This document shows, one piece after another, positions 17,122-25,250 of a DNA stretch of 64,000 nt; positions within the stretch are counted from its first letter, which is position 1, and the number at the start of each line of letters is the position of its first letter. The stretch is from assembly GCF_034006665.1 (NCBI RefSeq), contig NZ_JAVESI010000006.1, forward strand, positions 30,694 through 94,693, given 5' to 3'. The notes below the pieces were generated by a model, which was given only the letters and a program-made list of their open reading frames with translations, made no database searches and was not told where the DNA came from. The translations under genes and the position numbers were made by a program. The stretch comes from Trichloromonas sp034006665. GTDB lineage: Bacteria > Desulfobacterota > Desulfuromonadia > Desulfuromonadales > Trichloromonadaceae.

Positions 17122-18081
17122 TTATTCCTCTTCCGTCTCGGCGGCCTTGCCGGCGCGGGCCGCCTTCGCCCGAAGCAGAGTGAAATGGAAGACCGTCCCC
17201 TTTCCCTCATCGCTACGCACTTTGAGCTTACCGCCGCCGCGTCGCACCAGTTCGTGGGCCAGCAACAGCCCCAGGCCGCTCCCTGCCTCGCCGGAGGTTC
17301 CCGGCTTGGAGAGGCGCGTTCCCATGTGGAAGAGGCTTTTGACCTCGTGCCGGGACATGCCGATGCCGCGGTCGGTGACGCTCACCCGCACCTTGCCGCC
17401 GCGCCCCTTGGCCCCAACCTCAATGGAGCTCCCCGGGTGGGAGAATTTGACGGCGTTGCTGAGCAGATTGCGCAACACCGAATTCACGGCCGTCTCGTCG
17501 GCCAGCACCATAACCCCCTCGGGAACATTATTGCTGATGACGATCTGCTTGCGGGTCGCAGAGAGCCCAATCTGGTCGATCACCGACTCGACCAAGGAGC
17601 GTAAATCCCGACGACGCAACGGGATATTGCCGCTCTCCAGTTGCACCTCGGCCCAGCAGAGGAGATTTTCGAGCAGGTCGTGAGCCTTGTCCGCGGCTTC
17701 GAAAATCCCAGCACTGAGAGAGCGCCGGTCTTCCTCGGATAACTCGTTGAAATTCTTGCGTAACAGCTCGGCGTTGCCGATCAGGTTGGTGAAGGGGCTA
17801 CGCAGGTCGTGGGCGATCACACCGAACAGCCGCGCCTTTTCCGTGTCGATTCGTTGCAGGCGCAGAGCAAGAGACGTCGAAATGAACATGACCACGAAAG
17901 CGAAAAGCACAACGATTGCCGTTACGAACCAGCATTCGAGGTGGTTCACCGGCGTCGGCTGGACTCCGAAAAGCTTGTTGGGCAGATCGAAAAACTCGTC
18001 CAACCACAGAAAGAGGACGATAAAGCCGAAACCAAAGGCTTCGATCAGCAGGATTTTTTTGGAACAGCTAAACTTTACCAT
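17122..18081 (-). CDS. Sensor histidine kinase with short membrane domain
   Basis: A 319-residue kinase with two N-terminal membrane helices (about 10-27 and 50-72), only a short loop between them, then HisKA (IAHDLRSPFTNLIGNAELLR, His about 95) and HATPase_c with the N box (LRNLLSNAVKFSHPGS), G1 (DRGIGMSRHEV) and G2 (GEAGSGLGLLLAHEL). The very small outside loop (LPNKLFGVQPTPVNHLECW) suggests it senses within the membrane or through a partner. No response regulator is adjacent. The acidic tail ends in AETEEE. Its signal is unknown. Confidence 0.88.
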   Translation of the reverse strand: MVKFSCSKKILLIEAFGFGFIVLFLWLDEFFDLPNKLFGVQPTPVNHLECWFVTAIVVLFAFVVMFISTSLALRLQRIDTEKARLFGVIAHDLRSPFTNLIGNAELLRKNFNELSEEDRRSLSAGIFEAADKAHDLLENLLCWAEVQLESGNIPLRRRDLRSLVESVIDQIGLSATRKQIVISNNVPEGVMVLADETAVNSVLRNLLSNAVKFSHPGSSIEVGAKGRGGKVRVSVTDRGIGMSRHEVKSLFHMGTRLSKPGTSGEAGSGLGLLLAHELVRRGGGKLKVRSDEGKGTVFHFTLLRAKAARAGKAAETEEE

Positions 18082-18602
18082 GAAAAGCTCCCCTCGGGAA
18101 AGTTCATCCCCTCACCAAGATTCTAATTACGCCATGGATTAAACAAAACAGAGGAACAAAATGCAATCAGAAAGTTTCGTCCGACCTCTAAACCTGAAAA
18201 CGCCGTTGGTTTCAGCAAAGGCGCCGGTCTGATAAGCGGGTTCCGAATCCGGACAGGAGCGTCGAATAGTTCAATATGGCGCCTCCAACACCCGCCCACT
18301 GAATGGGATTTTCTGCGATAAAAAAGTGGTTCAGCGCCTTGACAGGCCTCCATGGCCCTTTCATACTTTTCCTAGCCCAGAAAACAAACCCAACAAATTC
18401 CGCTCACATCGGCTAACCATTTAACTTATTTAGTACCCCCGGCCCTGCAAGGGCATGAAATCGGTTCTCGCGACCAACGGTGCCGACATATTTTTATAAC
18501 AACATTTTACTTGACTCATCGAAATACGCTGTGGCATAAAGTCAGCGAGGCCAAAACACTGTTTAAGTTTAAATTTCAGCAACCGAGTTCCGGAGAAAAA
18601 CG
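18082..18602. other. 521-bp intergenic stretch
   Basis: Upstream of the histidine kinase on the left and of the 53-residue gene on the right. It is more AT-rich than its surroundings. I see TTGACA at about 18338 and TTGACT at about 18512 but no well-spaced -10 partner for either, and no convincing gene or known RNA. Confidence 0.4.
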
Positions 18603-18764
18603 ATGGACGTTACGCTTTATTACATCTTGGGCGGCATTATCACCGGGGGAGCGACAATTTGTTTCGTTTTCGCCTATTATTCCGACTACCGCGAGCAAAG
18701 CAGTCGCAAACGGCGTTCCATGTATTCCATCATTAACCGTGAGAATCGGCCAGCATCGAAATAA
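18603..18764 (+). CDS. Small single-helix membrane protein (53 aa)
   Basis: A short gene starting with ATG at 18603, preceded by CGGAG at a good distance, and ending in TAA at 18762. The product starts MDVTLYYILGGIITGGATIC, giving one membrane helix (about 4-26), followed by a basic tail with YREQSSRKRRSMYSIINREN. I do not recognise a family. It is the first gene upstream of the acetate-type symporter pair, about 340 bases before it, and may be a small accessory protein or unrelated. Confidence 0.5.
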   Translation: MDVTLYYILGGIITGGATICFVFAYYSDYREQSSRKRRSMYSIINRENRPASK

Positions 18765-19106
18765 AAATGGGTTCCCGACGATTCCGCAGATCCTTTTGAT
18801 CGGGAGTCGGTCGTGGTTTTCGGATTCCCGGCCCAAGGGGAGAATCGGATAAGTAAAACGCAGGTTCGCCGTCGGCAACACTTCGGCGACGCCGAGAATG
18901 AACTCGAAGTTGGTCAGAAGCACGCCCCATGTCGGAGCGGAATTCTACTTCCGGAGTTCACTACAACCCCATCATAACCCACTCAACCCGAAAGGAGGTG
19001 CCCACAACAAACATCGGTCTGTTCAATATCGACTAACAAGGGTTCGACGTTTATGCGGTCAACAGGGGTGGCTCCCCGAAGACTTCACACCAAGGGAGGA
19101 ACGGGC
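18765..19106. other. 342-bp stretch upstream of the symporter operon
   Basis: No gene is convincing on either strand. AAAGGAGGTGCC (about 18990) looks like a ribosome-binding site but opens no credible frame. It probably holds the promoter of the DUF4212/symporter operon, which I cannot place. Confidence 0.35.
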
Positions 19107-19493
19107 ATGGAAAAAGAGGGTTTGGGACAAAGAGATATTCATATCAATTTTTTTAGACCGGTCGGCGAATTCATGACCAGGGACGTGACCATGACCAAGA
19201 TCATCTTGGTGGTCTGGGCCTTGGCCGTGTACGGCTTTCTGCTTTTGCTGGTGATGGCCGCCGATCCCAACGACACCGTGCAGGTTACGCTGAACACGGG
19301 CGAAGTCATCAACCAGGTCACCGGCAAAAGTTTTTTGACGGAAATGCGCTTTCTTGGCTTCCCCTTCCATTATTTCTACATGGCGTGGTTCTGCATCGGG
19401 CTCTTCATCGCCCAGTGCTGGTGGTACTGCAAGTTTTCCGACAACCTCGAAGCTGAGCTTGGCAAGGCCGAGAAGAAGCCCGGACAACCCTAA
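19107..19493 (+). CDS. DUF4212 small subunit of Na+/solute symporter
   Basis: A 128-residue membrane protein of the DUF4212 family, the small partner encoded just before certain sodium/solute symporters. Two membrane helices are clear (about 34-54, ILVVWALAVYGFLLLLVMAA, and about 91-110, FYMAWFCIGLFIAQCWWYC) with FHYFYMAW, the family signature. GGGAGGAA precedes the ATG at 19107; a longer frame from 19053 has no such site. The symporter starts 22 bases later, so they are one operon. Confidence 0.88.
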   Translation: MEKEGLGQRDIHINFFRPVGEFMTRDVTMTKIILVVWALAVYGFLLLLVMAADPNDTVQVTLNTGEVINQVTGKSFLTEMRFLGFPFHYFYMAWFCIGLFIAQCWWYCKFSDNLEAELGKAEKKPGQP

Positions 19494-19515
19494 ATAAAGG
19501 AAGGGAGACCTGAAA

Positions 19516-21126
19516 ATGAAACGAATGATGCAATGGGGCTTGTCTCTTCTCTTTTTTTTGACGGCAAGCAATGTTTTCGCGGCGGTCGAAGACTTGAACC
19601 CGGAAGGAAAGTTCAAGGTCATTCCGGGCCTCATGATGATCGGCCTTTTGGTTCTGTTCGTCATGGTCGGCGTTTTCGCCAAGGCTAAAACCACCGAAGA
19701 CTACTGGGCGGCCGGGCGCGGCATCGGCCAAATGGGCGGCGGCGCGGCGATCGCCTCGAACTGGATGTCCGCAGCCTCCTATCTGGGCATGGCCGGCCTC
19801 ATCTACCTGAAGGGTTTTTTCGCCATCTCCTACGTGCTCGGTTGGACCGGCGGCTACGTGCTGCTGCTGGTGCTGATGGCCGGCCCGGTGCGCCGCTACG
19901 GCAAGTACACGGCACCGGACTTCGTCGGCGACCGCTACTATTCCCAGTTCGCGCGCCTGCTGTCGGCCCTGATCGTCATCCTGATCTCCTTCGTCTACGC
20001 CGTCGGCCAGTACAAGGGCATCGGCATGATGTTCAACTGGATCTTCGGCATCGACTACAAGACCTCGGTCGTCGTCGGCACCCTGGTCGTTCTGGCCTAC
20101 GTCCTGATCTCGGGGATGCTCGGCGCCACCAAGAACATGCAGGTGCAGTACGTGGTCATCGTCATCACCTTCTTCCTGCCGCTCTTTTTCATCGCCCATA
20201 AGCTGGGCTACTTCTCCGCTGTGCCGCAGATCGGCTACGGTGCCGCCCTGTGGGACATCGGTAACGGCGGCAACGGAATTGCCCCGGAAGTCGCGGAACC
20301 CAGCTTCTATCTGCCGTTTATCAAGGACACCGCCTATCACTGGATCGCCCTGTGCTTCACCCTGATGGTCGGCACCGCCGGCCTGCCCCACGTCATCGGC
20401 CGCTTCTACGTCGTGCCCCGCGTCAGCGACGCCCGCTGGCAGGTGGTATGGGGCCTGTTCTTCATCGCCCTGGTCTACTGGACCGCGCCCGCCTACGCGG
20501 CCTACGCCAAATTCTCCAACCTGCTGGGGACTTCGGGCGTCAACATCGCGCCGGACGCCATCGTCGTCAACGCCGCCGAACTGGCGGGCCTGCCCGAGTG
20601 GTTCGCCGGCTTCCTCGCCGCCGGCGCCGTGTCCGCCGCCTTCTCCACCGTCGGCGGCCTGCTGATGGCCGGAGCCTCGGCCTTCGCCCACGACATCTAC
20701 TTCCGCGTGTTGAGGCCGAACGCCACCGAAGAAACCAAGATGAAGATCGCCCGAGTCGGCACCGTTATACTCGGCCTGTCCATCATCATCATCGCCCTGA
20801 ACCCGCCGGCCCTGATCGCCCAGATCGTCGCCGTCGCCTTCGCCCTCGGCGCGAACACCTTCTTCCCCCTGTTTCTGCTCGGGATCTGGTGGAGCCGCAC
20901 CACCAAGGAAGCCGCGATCACCGGCATGATCGTGGGCCTGATCGTCACCTTCGGGTCGATGCTGATTCCCAAGACTTCGCTGCTGGCCTACTACATCCCC
21001 TTCACCTCCAGCGCGGTGCTCGGCGTACCGCTGGTCATCATCGTCATGATCGTGGTTTCGCTGATGACCCCCGAGCCCTCCCGGGAGATCAAGGAACTGC
21101 TTTACAAGGTTCATAACGACGAATAG
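19516..21126 (+). CDS. Sodium:solute symporter, ActP/acetate permease-like
   Basis: A 536-residue SSS-family symporter. After a signal-like first segment (MQWGLSLLFFLTASNVFAA) come about 13 hydrophobic helices. The sodium-site region ASNWMSAASYLGMAGLIYLKG (about 75-95) and RFYVVPRVSDAR (about 297) match the ActP/VC_2705 subgroup, which imports acetate or similar short monocarboxylates; the exact substrate is inferred. The linked DUF4212 gene and an acetyl-CoA-synthetase-like gene downstream support this. A strong terminator follows immediately. Confidence 0.88.
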   Translation: MKRMMQWGLSLLFFLTASNVFAAVEDLNPEGKFKVIPGLMMIGLLVLFVMVGVFAKAKTTEDYWAAGRGIGQMGGGAAIASNWMSAASYLGMAGLIYLKGFFAISYVLGWTGGYVLLLVLMAGPVRRYGKYTAPDFVGDRYYSQFARLLSALIVILISFVYAVGQYKGIGMMFNWIFGIDYKTSVVVGTLVVLAYVLISGMLGATKNMQVQYVVIVITFFLPLFFIAHKLGYFSAVPQIGYGAALWDIGNGGNGIAPEVAEPSFYLPFIKDTAYHWIALCFTLMVGTAGLPHVIGRFYVVPRVSDARWQVVWGLFFIALVYWTAPAYAAYAKFSNLLGTSGVNIAPDAIVVNAAELAGLPEWFAGFLAAGAVSAAFSTVGGLLMAGASAFAHDIYFRVLRPNATEETKMKIARVGTVILGLSIIIIALNPPALIAQIVAVAFALGANTFFPLFLLGIWWSRTTKEAAITGMIVGLIVTFGSMLIPKTSLLAYYIPFTSSAVLGVPLVIIVMIVVSLMTPEPSREIKELLYKVHNDE

Positions 21127-21152
21127 TCCGCCGTGTTGAATCGTTTCATTCG

Positions 21153-21184
21153 CCCCCATCGCGTACGCGATGGGGGTTTTTTTG
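21153..21184 (+). terminator. Intrinsic terminator of the symporter operon
   Basis: Eleven-base perfect stem CCCCCATCGCG/CGCGATGGGGG around TA, followed by seven T and then GTTT. Confidence 0.92.
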
Positions 21185-21838
21185 TTTCGCTCAGAGCCCG
21201 CCGCGTAGGGATTCCGAGCGCCGCCGACGCCTTTCGGAACCCGGCGGTCATCCGTGCCGAAAGCCGGCGAAAGTCGTCAAGGCGCCACGCCTCTTGTTTT
21301 AGCCGATGGCCGATCTTTCCCCTGCCCCCCCGCTGGGGAAGAACTCTTTACCCACCCCCAGCGCGGGCGGTTTTTTTAGGGGGGGAATGAGTAATCAACG
21401 TACTCTTTAGCGTCCCACGTCCCCTCCGGAGGCGATTTTTCATAACGAAACTTCAGTCAGTCTAGGCCTTTGATTTCAGTAGGTTATCTTGAAGTCAGTC
21501 AGAAGGGAGAAGCATTGAAGTCCTCCTTGGCAAGGAGAGAGGCAAGAGGGGTTTGGGCGAAAGCACAAAAAGATCCAAGGAGGAAGCGGCGCCAGCGTCG
21601 GGCCCAGGGTTTTCGGCCCGCGCGGGGTGTTCGCAAGGCGGGAACGTTCGCGATGGAATGATCCGGCAATCGCGCGGGGCGGGGCGGGGCGGGCCGACCG
21701 CGGGCCGGACGGCATGAACGCGGCCCAGAACGACGGTCTGAAGAGGGGAGGCGACGGGGAAAGGGGTTGCGCAGTCGATTTTCAGTCCGGTTCCCGCGGA
21801 GTGAGCGCTCTGCGGGAACCGGGAAATCCTCGGGAAAA
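21185..21838. other. 654-bp intergenic stretch
   Basis: No credible gene. CGCTGGGG and CCCCAGCG (21330-21371) pair around a 17-base loop and are followed by CGGGCGGTTTTTTT, a possible second terminator. At 21789-21820 a hairpin (GGTTCCCGCGGAG with CTCTGCGGGAACC) lies just past the stop of the minus-strand TPR gene but lacks a T run. Arg-rich frames between 21470 and 21990 are chance readings of GC-rich DNA. Confidence 0.4.
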
Positions 21839-22510
21839 TTACATAAACTTGATTTTTTTATGTTTGTCCAACTCGGCCTTGCCCGCCTCGATGAAAGGTT
21901 TCGGATCGATGCCGAGCATTTTGACCGAGCGCTCGGCGTTGCCGTTGTCGGGATTGTACAACAACGACCGACGAAACGCCTCAAGAGCTCCTTCCATGTC
22001 GCCGGAGTATTTCAGGGCGGTGCCGTAATTGGCCAGGCTTTCCGAAATGGCCTTGGAAAAGCGCTCGTAATCCTTAGGGTTGTGCTCGAACCAGCGCAGG
22101 TAGAAATCGACGGAGGTTTTCAGCGCCTGGAGCGCCTTCTCGATTTCCGCCTGGTCAACGGCGGCCGGATTCACCTTGTCCCGCTGGGTGTTCAACTTAT
22201 GGCCGTAGAGCGCCCATCCCAGGTGAAGGACGCCGATGTCGTTCATGACAAAGCCATAGTTGATGTACACATCCCGCCCCTGATCGCCCTGAACGTTGGG
22301 ATGCTCCAGCTCCCGCCGAGCCGACTCGTAGTATTTGAGGGCCTCTTCATAATTTTTTACTTTGAGCAGTTTCTGGGCGCTGACTGCGGTCAGGTGGGCG
22401 TTTTTATACTTGGGGTCCACCTTCTGATGCTCCGCGCCGTATTGACAGCGCGACAATAATACGATGAGGCTAATGATGATGCCGAGGATAAAAAACGGTT
22501 TTAAATTCAT
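21839..22510 (-). CDS. Membrane-anchored TPR-like protein, unknown
   Basis: A 223-residue protein with an N-terminal membrane helix (MNLKPFFILGIIISLIVLLS) ending in RC, which is not a good lipobox, so it is probably a signal anchor. The rest is alpha-helical; residues about 165-200 (SLANYGTALKYSGDMEGALE, then YNPDNGNAE) read as tetratricopeptide repeats, and AQKLLKVKNYEEALKYYESA (about 45-64) as another. Such proteins are usually scaffolds. It is divergent from the exonuclease at 22629. I recognise no specific family. Confidence 0.7.
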   Translation of the reverse strand: MNLKPFFILGIIISLIVLLSRCQYGAEHQKVDPKYKNAHLTAVSAQKLLKVKNYEEALKYYESARRELEHPNVQGDQGRDVYINYGFVMNDIGVLHLGWALYGHKLNTQRDKVNPAAVDQAEIEKALQALKTSVDFYLRWFEHNPKDYERFSKAISESLANYGTALKYSGDMEGALEAFRRSLLYNPDNGNAERSVKMLGIDPKPFIEAGKAELDKHKKIKFM

Positions 22511-22628
22511 TAAATAAAACTCCTGTTGAAAAATATGTCGATAAGTATAAACTTTGAAGCGGGTAATCTCCAGCTTAAAGTTTACAGTTTAAAGATTACG
22601 GGCGTGACTATTCGCGCTGGAGTCGGAT

Positions 22629-23333
22629 ATGTGGAAAACCCTTTTGAAAACCGTGAGCCCGCGCAAAAGCGACGCGGAGCGCGACCCGGTGGCGGCCTAT
22701 GTCCGACAACGCTGCGAGGCCATCCGCTCGCAAGGCGTACTGAAAAAGACCTTGACCGAAGCCTCCTACTGCATTATTGACTTGGAAACGACGGGGCTGA
22801 ATATCGCCGAGGACGCCATTATCAACGCAGCCGGAGTGAAGGTTAAGAGCGGCAAGATCACCAAAATCTACGAGGCCTATATCAAACCGCCGTTTCCCAT
22901 CCGGCAGGAATCGATCCAGTGGCACGGCATCACCGACGACATGCTGACGGATAAACCGTCGATCGCGGAAACGCTCCCCGAGTTTCTCGGTTTCATCGGA
23001 AACAGCATCATTGTCGGGCACCATATCAACTTCGACCTGCGGATGCTCAACCGGCACCTGAAAGATTATTACAACTGCTCCCTGGAGGGCGCTCCCTGGC
23101 TCGACACTATGCTGCTGCACAAACTGGTGGTGGAAAATAACACCAATACCCAACTGGACGATCTGCTCAGCACCTACGTCATCGACTGCAACCAGCGGCA
23201 CCGTGCACTGGGCGATTCCATCGCGACGGCAAAGGTGTTTCTGAGGATTTCGCAGGAGCTGTCTTCGCCCTACAAAACACTTAACGATCTGTTTTGCGCC
23301 CAGCAGGACATGTCCCGTAAGGATCATAAATGA
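22629..23333 (+). CDS. DnaQ-like 3'-5' exonuclease
   Basis: A 234-residue DEDDh exonuclease of the DNA polymerase III epsilon type. The motifs are complete: IIDLETTGLN (Asp-Glu, about 49), the middle GHHINFDLRML (Asp, about 137) and HRALGDSIATAKVF (His-Asp, about 192). The first 45 residues are extra compared with a bare exonuclease. GGAG lies before the ATG. It overlaps the acetyl-CoA-synthetase-like gene by 4 bases (ATGATGG), so both are coupled. Exonucleases of this type recur beside acetate symporters in many bacteria; why is unclear. Confidence 0.88.
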   Translation: MWKTLLKTVSPRKSDAERDPVAAYVRQRCEAIRSQGVLKKTLTEASYCIIDLETTGLNIAEDAIINAAGVKVKSGKITKIYEAYIKPPFPIRQESIQWHGITDDMLTDKPSIAETLPEFLGFIGNSIIVGHHINFDLRMLNRHLKDYYNCSLEGAPWLDTMLLHKLVVENNTNTQLDDLLSTYVIDCNQRHRALGDSIATAKVFLRISQELSSPYKTLNDLFCAQQDMSRKDHK

Positions 23334-25198
23334 TGGTTCATCCCAAGATTGACTATCAGCGGCGTAAAATTTCCGCCCATCAATACGAAGCCTACCGGGA
23401 CATGCCGCAGCAAGAGCTGTTCGATGCGCTGGCGCGCAAGTATCTGCACTGGGCGGAACCCTACCGCAAGGTGCTGGACGACATGGCGCCCCCCCATTAC
23501 CACTGGTTTTCCGGCGGCAAGCTCAATGTCTTTGAAAACCTGGTCGGCAAACACATGGATACCCTGCGCCGCAACAAGGCAGCGATCATCTGGCGCGGAG
23601 TCAATTTCGAAGAGCGCACCTATACCTATCAGGCGCTGGGTCATGAAGTCCTGAGCCTGATCAACGGCTTGCTGCATCTGGGGGTAAAAAAAGGAACCCA
23701 TGTCCTGATCTATCTGCCGGACCTGCCGGAAACCGTTGTGGCCATGCTCGCCTGCGCCAGTATCGGCGCCATTCATATCAACTACCACATGGCTTATTCC
23801 GCCGAAGCGATGGCGCAGCGCCTGCAACACTGTCAGGCGAAATTCATTATTACCTGTGACGGCGTCAGTTTCCGCAGCCGGGGACTTAAAGATCTGGTGA
23901 ATGAGGCGATGGAGCGTATCGATTACGAAATTCAGCACTGCGTGGTGGTGCGGCGCACTGGCCAGCACACCCTGATGCGACCGAAGCGCGACATCTGGTA
24001 CGATGACCTGGTTACCGATCCCGAGTTCGCCACGGGCGGAGTCTATGATCACCTTCGCCATGCCGACGAGCCGCTCTTCATGCTCTATACCTCGACCAAA
24101 TCCAAGCAGCCGCGCGGGGTGCTGCACGGGTTGGCCGGTTATCTGATGTGGGCGCAATTCACCACCGAGTTGCTGTTCGATCTGGTGGATACCGATATTT
24201 TCTGGAACACCTCGGATCTGGCCTGGATCAACGGCCATACGTATTCCGTTTACGGTCCGCTGCCCTTGGGAGCAACCCTGTTTCTCTATGAAGGGGCCAT
24301 CTCCTATGAAAACACCAATTATTTTTTCGACTACCTGGACCGCTATCACATCACGGTTCTGTACACTAACCCATCGCTGTTGCGTAGCGTCATGCGCGCA
24401 AAAAGCACCAAGCGTTATCTGAACCGCGCCAGCAACTCTTTGCGCCTGATCGGTTGCGGTGGCGAAAAACTCAGTGAGGAGATATACAACTGGGCGCAGT
24501 TCGAACTGACCAACAACCGCAATCTGCCCATCAGCCAGATCTGGGGACAAACCGAGACGGGGGGCTGCCTGATCGCCGGGGTGCCGGGGGTACCGGATTT
24601 CAAGGATGACACGATGATGCGCCCTTTGCCGGGAGTGGATGCCCGGATTGTCGACCACAACGGCGTGTCGATCAAAGCGGCGAGGGAACCCGGACGGTTG
24701 GTGCTGGCCTCGCCGTTGCCGTCGATGTTGCAGGATCTGTACAAGGATCCGGTCGGATACCAGCAAACCTTCTGGAAAAAATTTCCCGAGCGAACCTATT
24801 TCACCACAGGGGACGGCGCCATTTACGACGATCTCGCCAATTTCGACCTGACCGGGCGGCTGGACAACGTGATCAGCACCGGCAGCGGGCGGCGGAGTAT
24901 CGCCGAAATTGAAGAAACCGTCATGACCATGCGCCGCATTCGCGAATGCGCGGCCATCGTCATCGATCATCCGCTGCAAGGTTATATGCTGGTGATTTTT
25001 TGCGTGTTGCAGAATTTTCGTGATGAAAGCTACCGGGAAAAAACCCTACAGGATGTCCGCGAACACATCATTGAGGAGATCGGCGAACTGAACCTGCCAG
25101 ACAAGATCCGGTTCACCAAATATCTACCCAAAACCCCCGATAACCGGATTAATCGAGAACTGCTTCAGGAAATCGCCCTACAGATGGAGGGGATCTGA
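23330..25198 (+). CDS. Acetyl-CoA-synthetase-like protein with altered catalytic motifs
   Basis: A 622-residue protein built like acetyl-CoA synthetase: N-terminal ACAS region (YLHWAEPYRKVLDD), SDLAWINGHTYSVYGPL (about 296), ISQIWGQTETGG (about 401; compare WWQTETGG) and YFTTGDGAIYDDLANFDLTG before the hinge. Two hallmarks are changed. The phosphate-binding loop, normally YTSGSTGKPKG, reads YTSTKSKQPRG (about 253-263), without the two glycines. The C-terminal SGK, with the lysine that binds and is acetylated, reads DNRIN, with Arg about 606. The fold is intact, so it may be a regulatory paralogue or use another chemistry. It lies in the symporter-exonuclease locus; the enzyme activity is doubtful. 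Confidence 0.85.
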   Translation: MMVHPKIDYQRRKISAHQYEAYRDMPQQELFDALARKYLHWAEPYRKVLDDMAPPHYHWFSGGKLNVFENLVGKHMDTLRRNKAAIIWRGVNFEERTYTYQALGHEVLSLINGLLHLGVKKGTHVLIYLPDLPETVVAMLACASIGAIHINYHMAYSAEAMAQRLQHCQAKFIITCDGVSFRSRGLKDLVNEAMERIDYEIQHCVVVRRTGQHTLMRPKRDIWYDDLVTDPEFATGGVYDHLRHADEPLFMLYTSTKSKQPRGVLHGLAGYLMWAQFTTELLFDLVDTDIFWNTSDLAWINGHTYSVYGPLPLGATLFLYEGAISYENTNYFFDYLDRYHITVLYTNPSLLRSVMRAKSTKRYLNRASNSLRLIGCGGEKLSEEIYNWAQFELTNNRNLPISQIWGQTETGGCLIAGVPGVPDFKDDTMMRPLPGVDARIVDHNGVSIKAAREPGRLVLASPLPSMLQDLYKDPVGYQQTFWKKFPERTYFTTGDGAIYDDLANFDLTGRLDNVISTGSGRRSIAEIEETVMTMRRIRECAAIVIDHPLQGYMLVIFCVLQNFRDESYREKTLQDVREHIIEEIGELNLPDKIRFTKYLPKTPDNRINRELLQEIALQMEGI

Positions 25199-25250
25199 CC
25201 TTCGCCGACGAGACAAGGGAGTTGGGGCCAGGCGGATAACGCGAAGGTGC

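Noticed and set aside
19405..21159. 584-residue minus-strand frame opposite the symporter gene
   Set aside because: Composition typical of antisense reading (His/Asp/Gly-rich) and no domain, while the plus strand is an evident symporter.
21470..21661. 63-residue basic plus-strand frame in the 21.2-21.8 kb gap
   Set aside because: No good ribosome-binding site, Arg/Lys-rich low-complexity product and no family; most likely chance.
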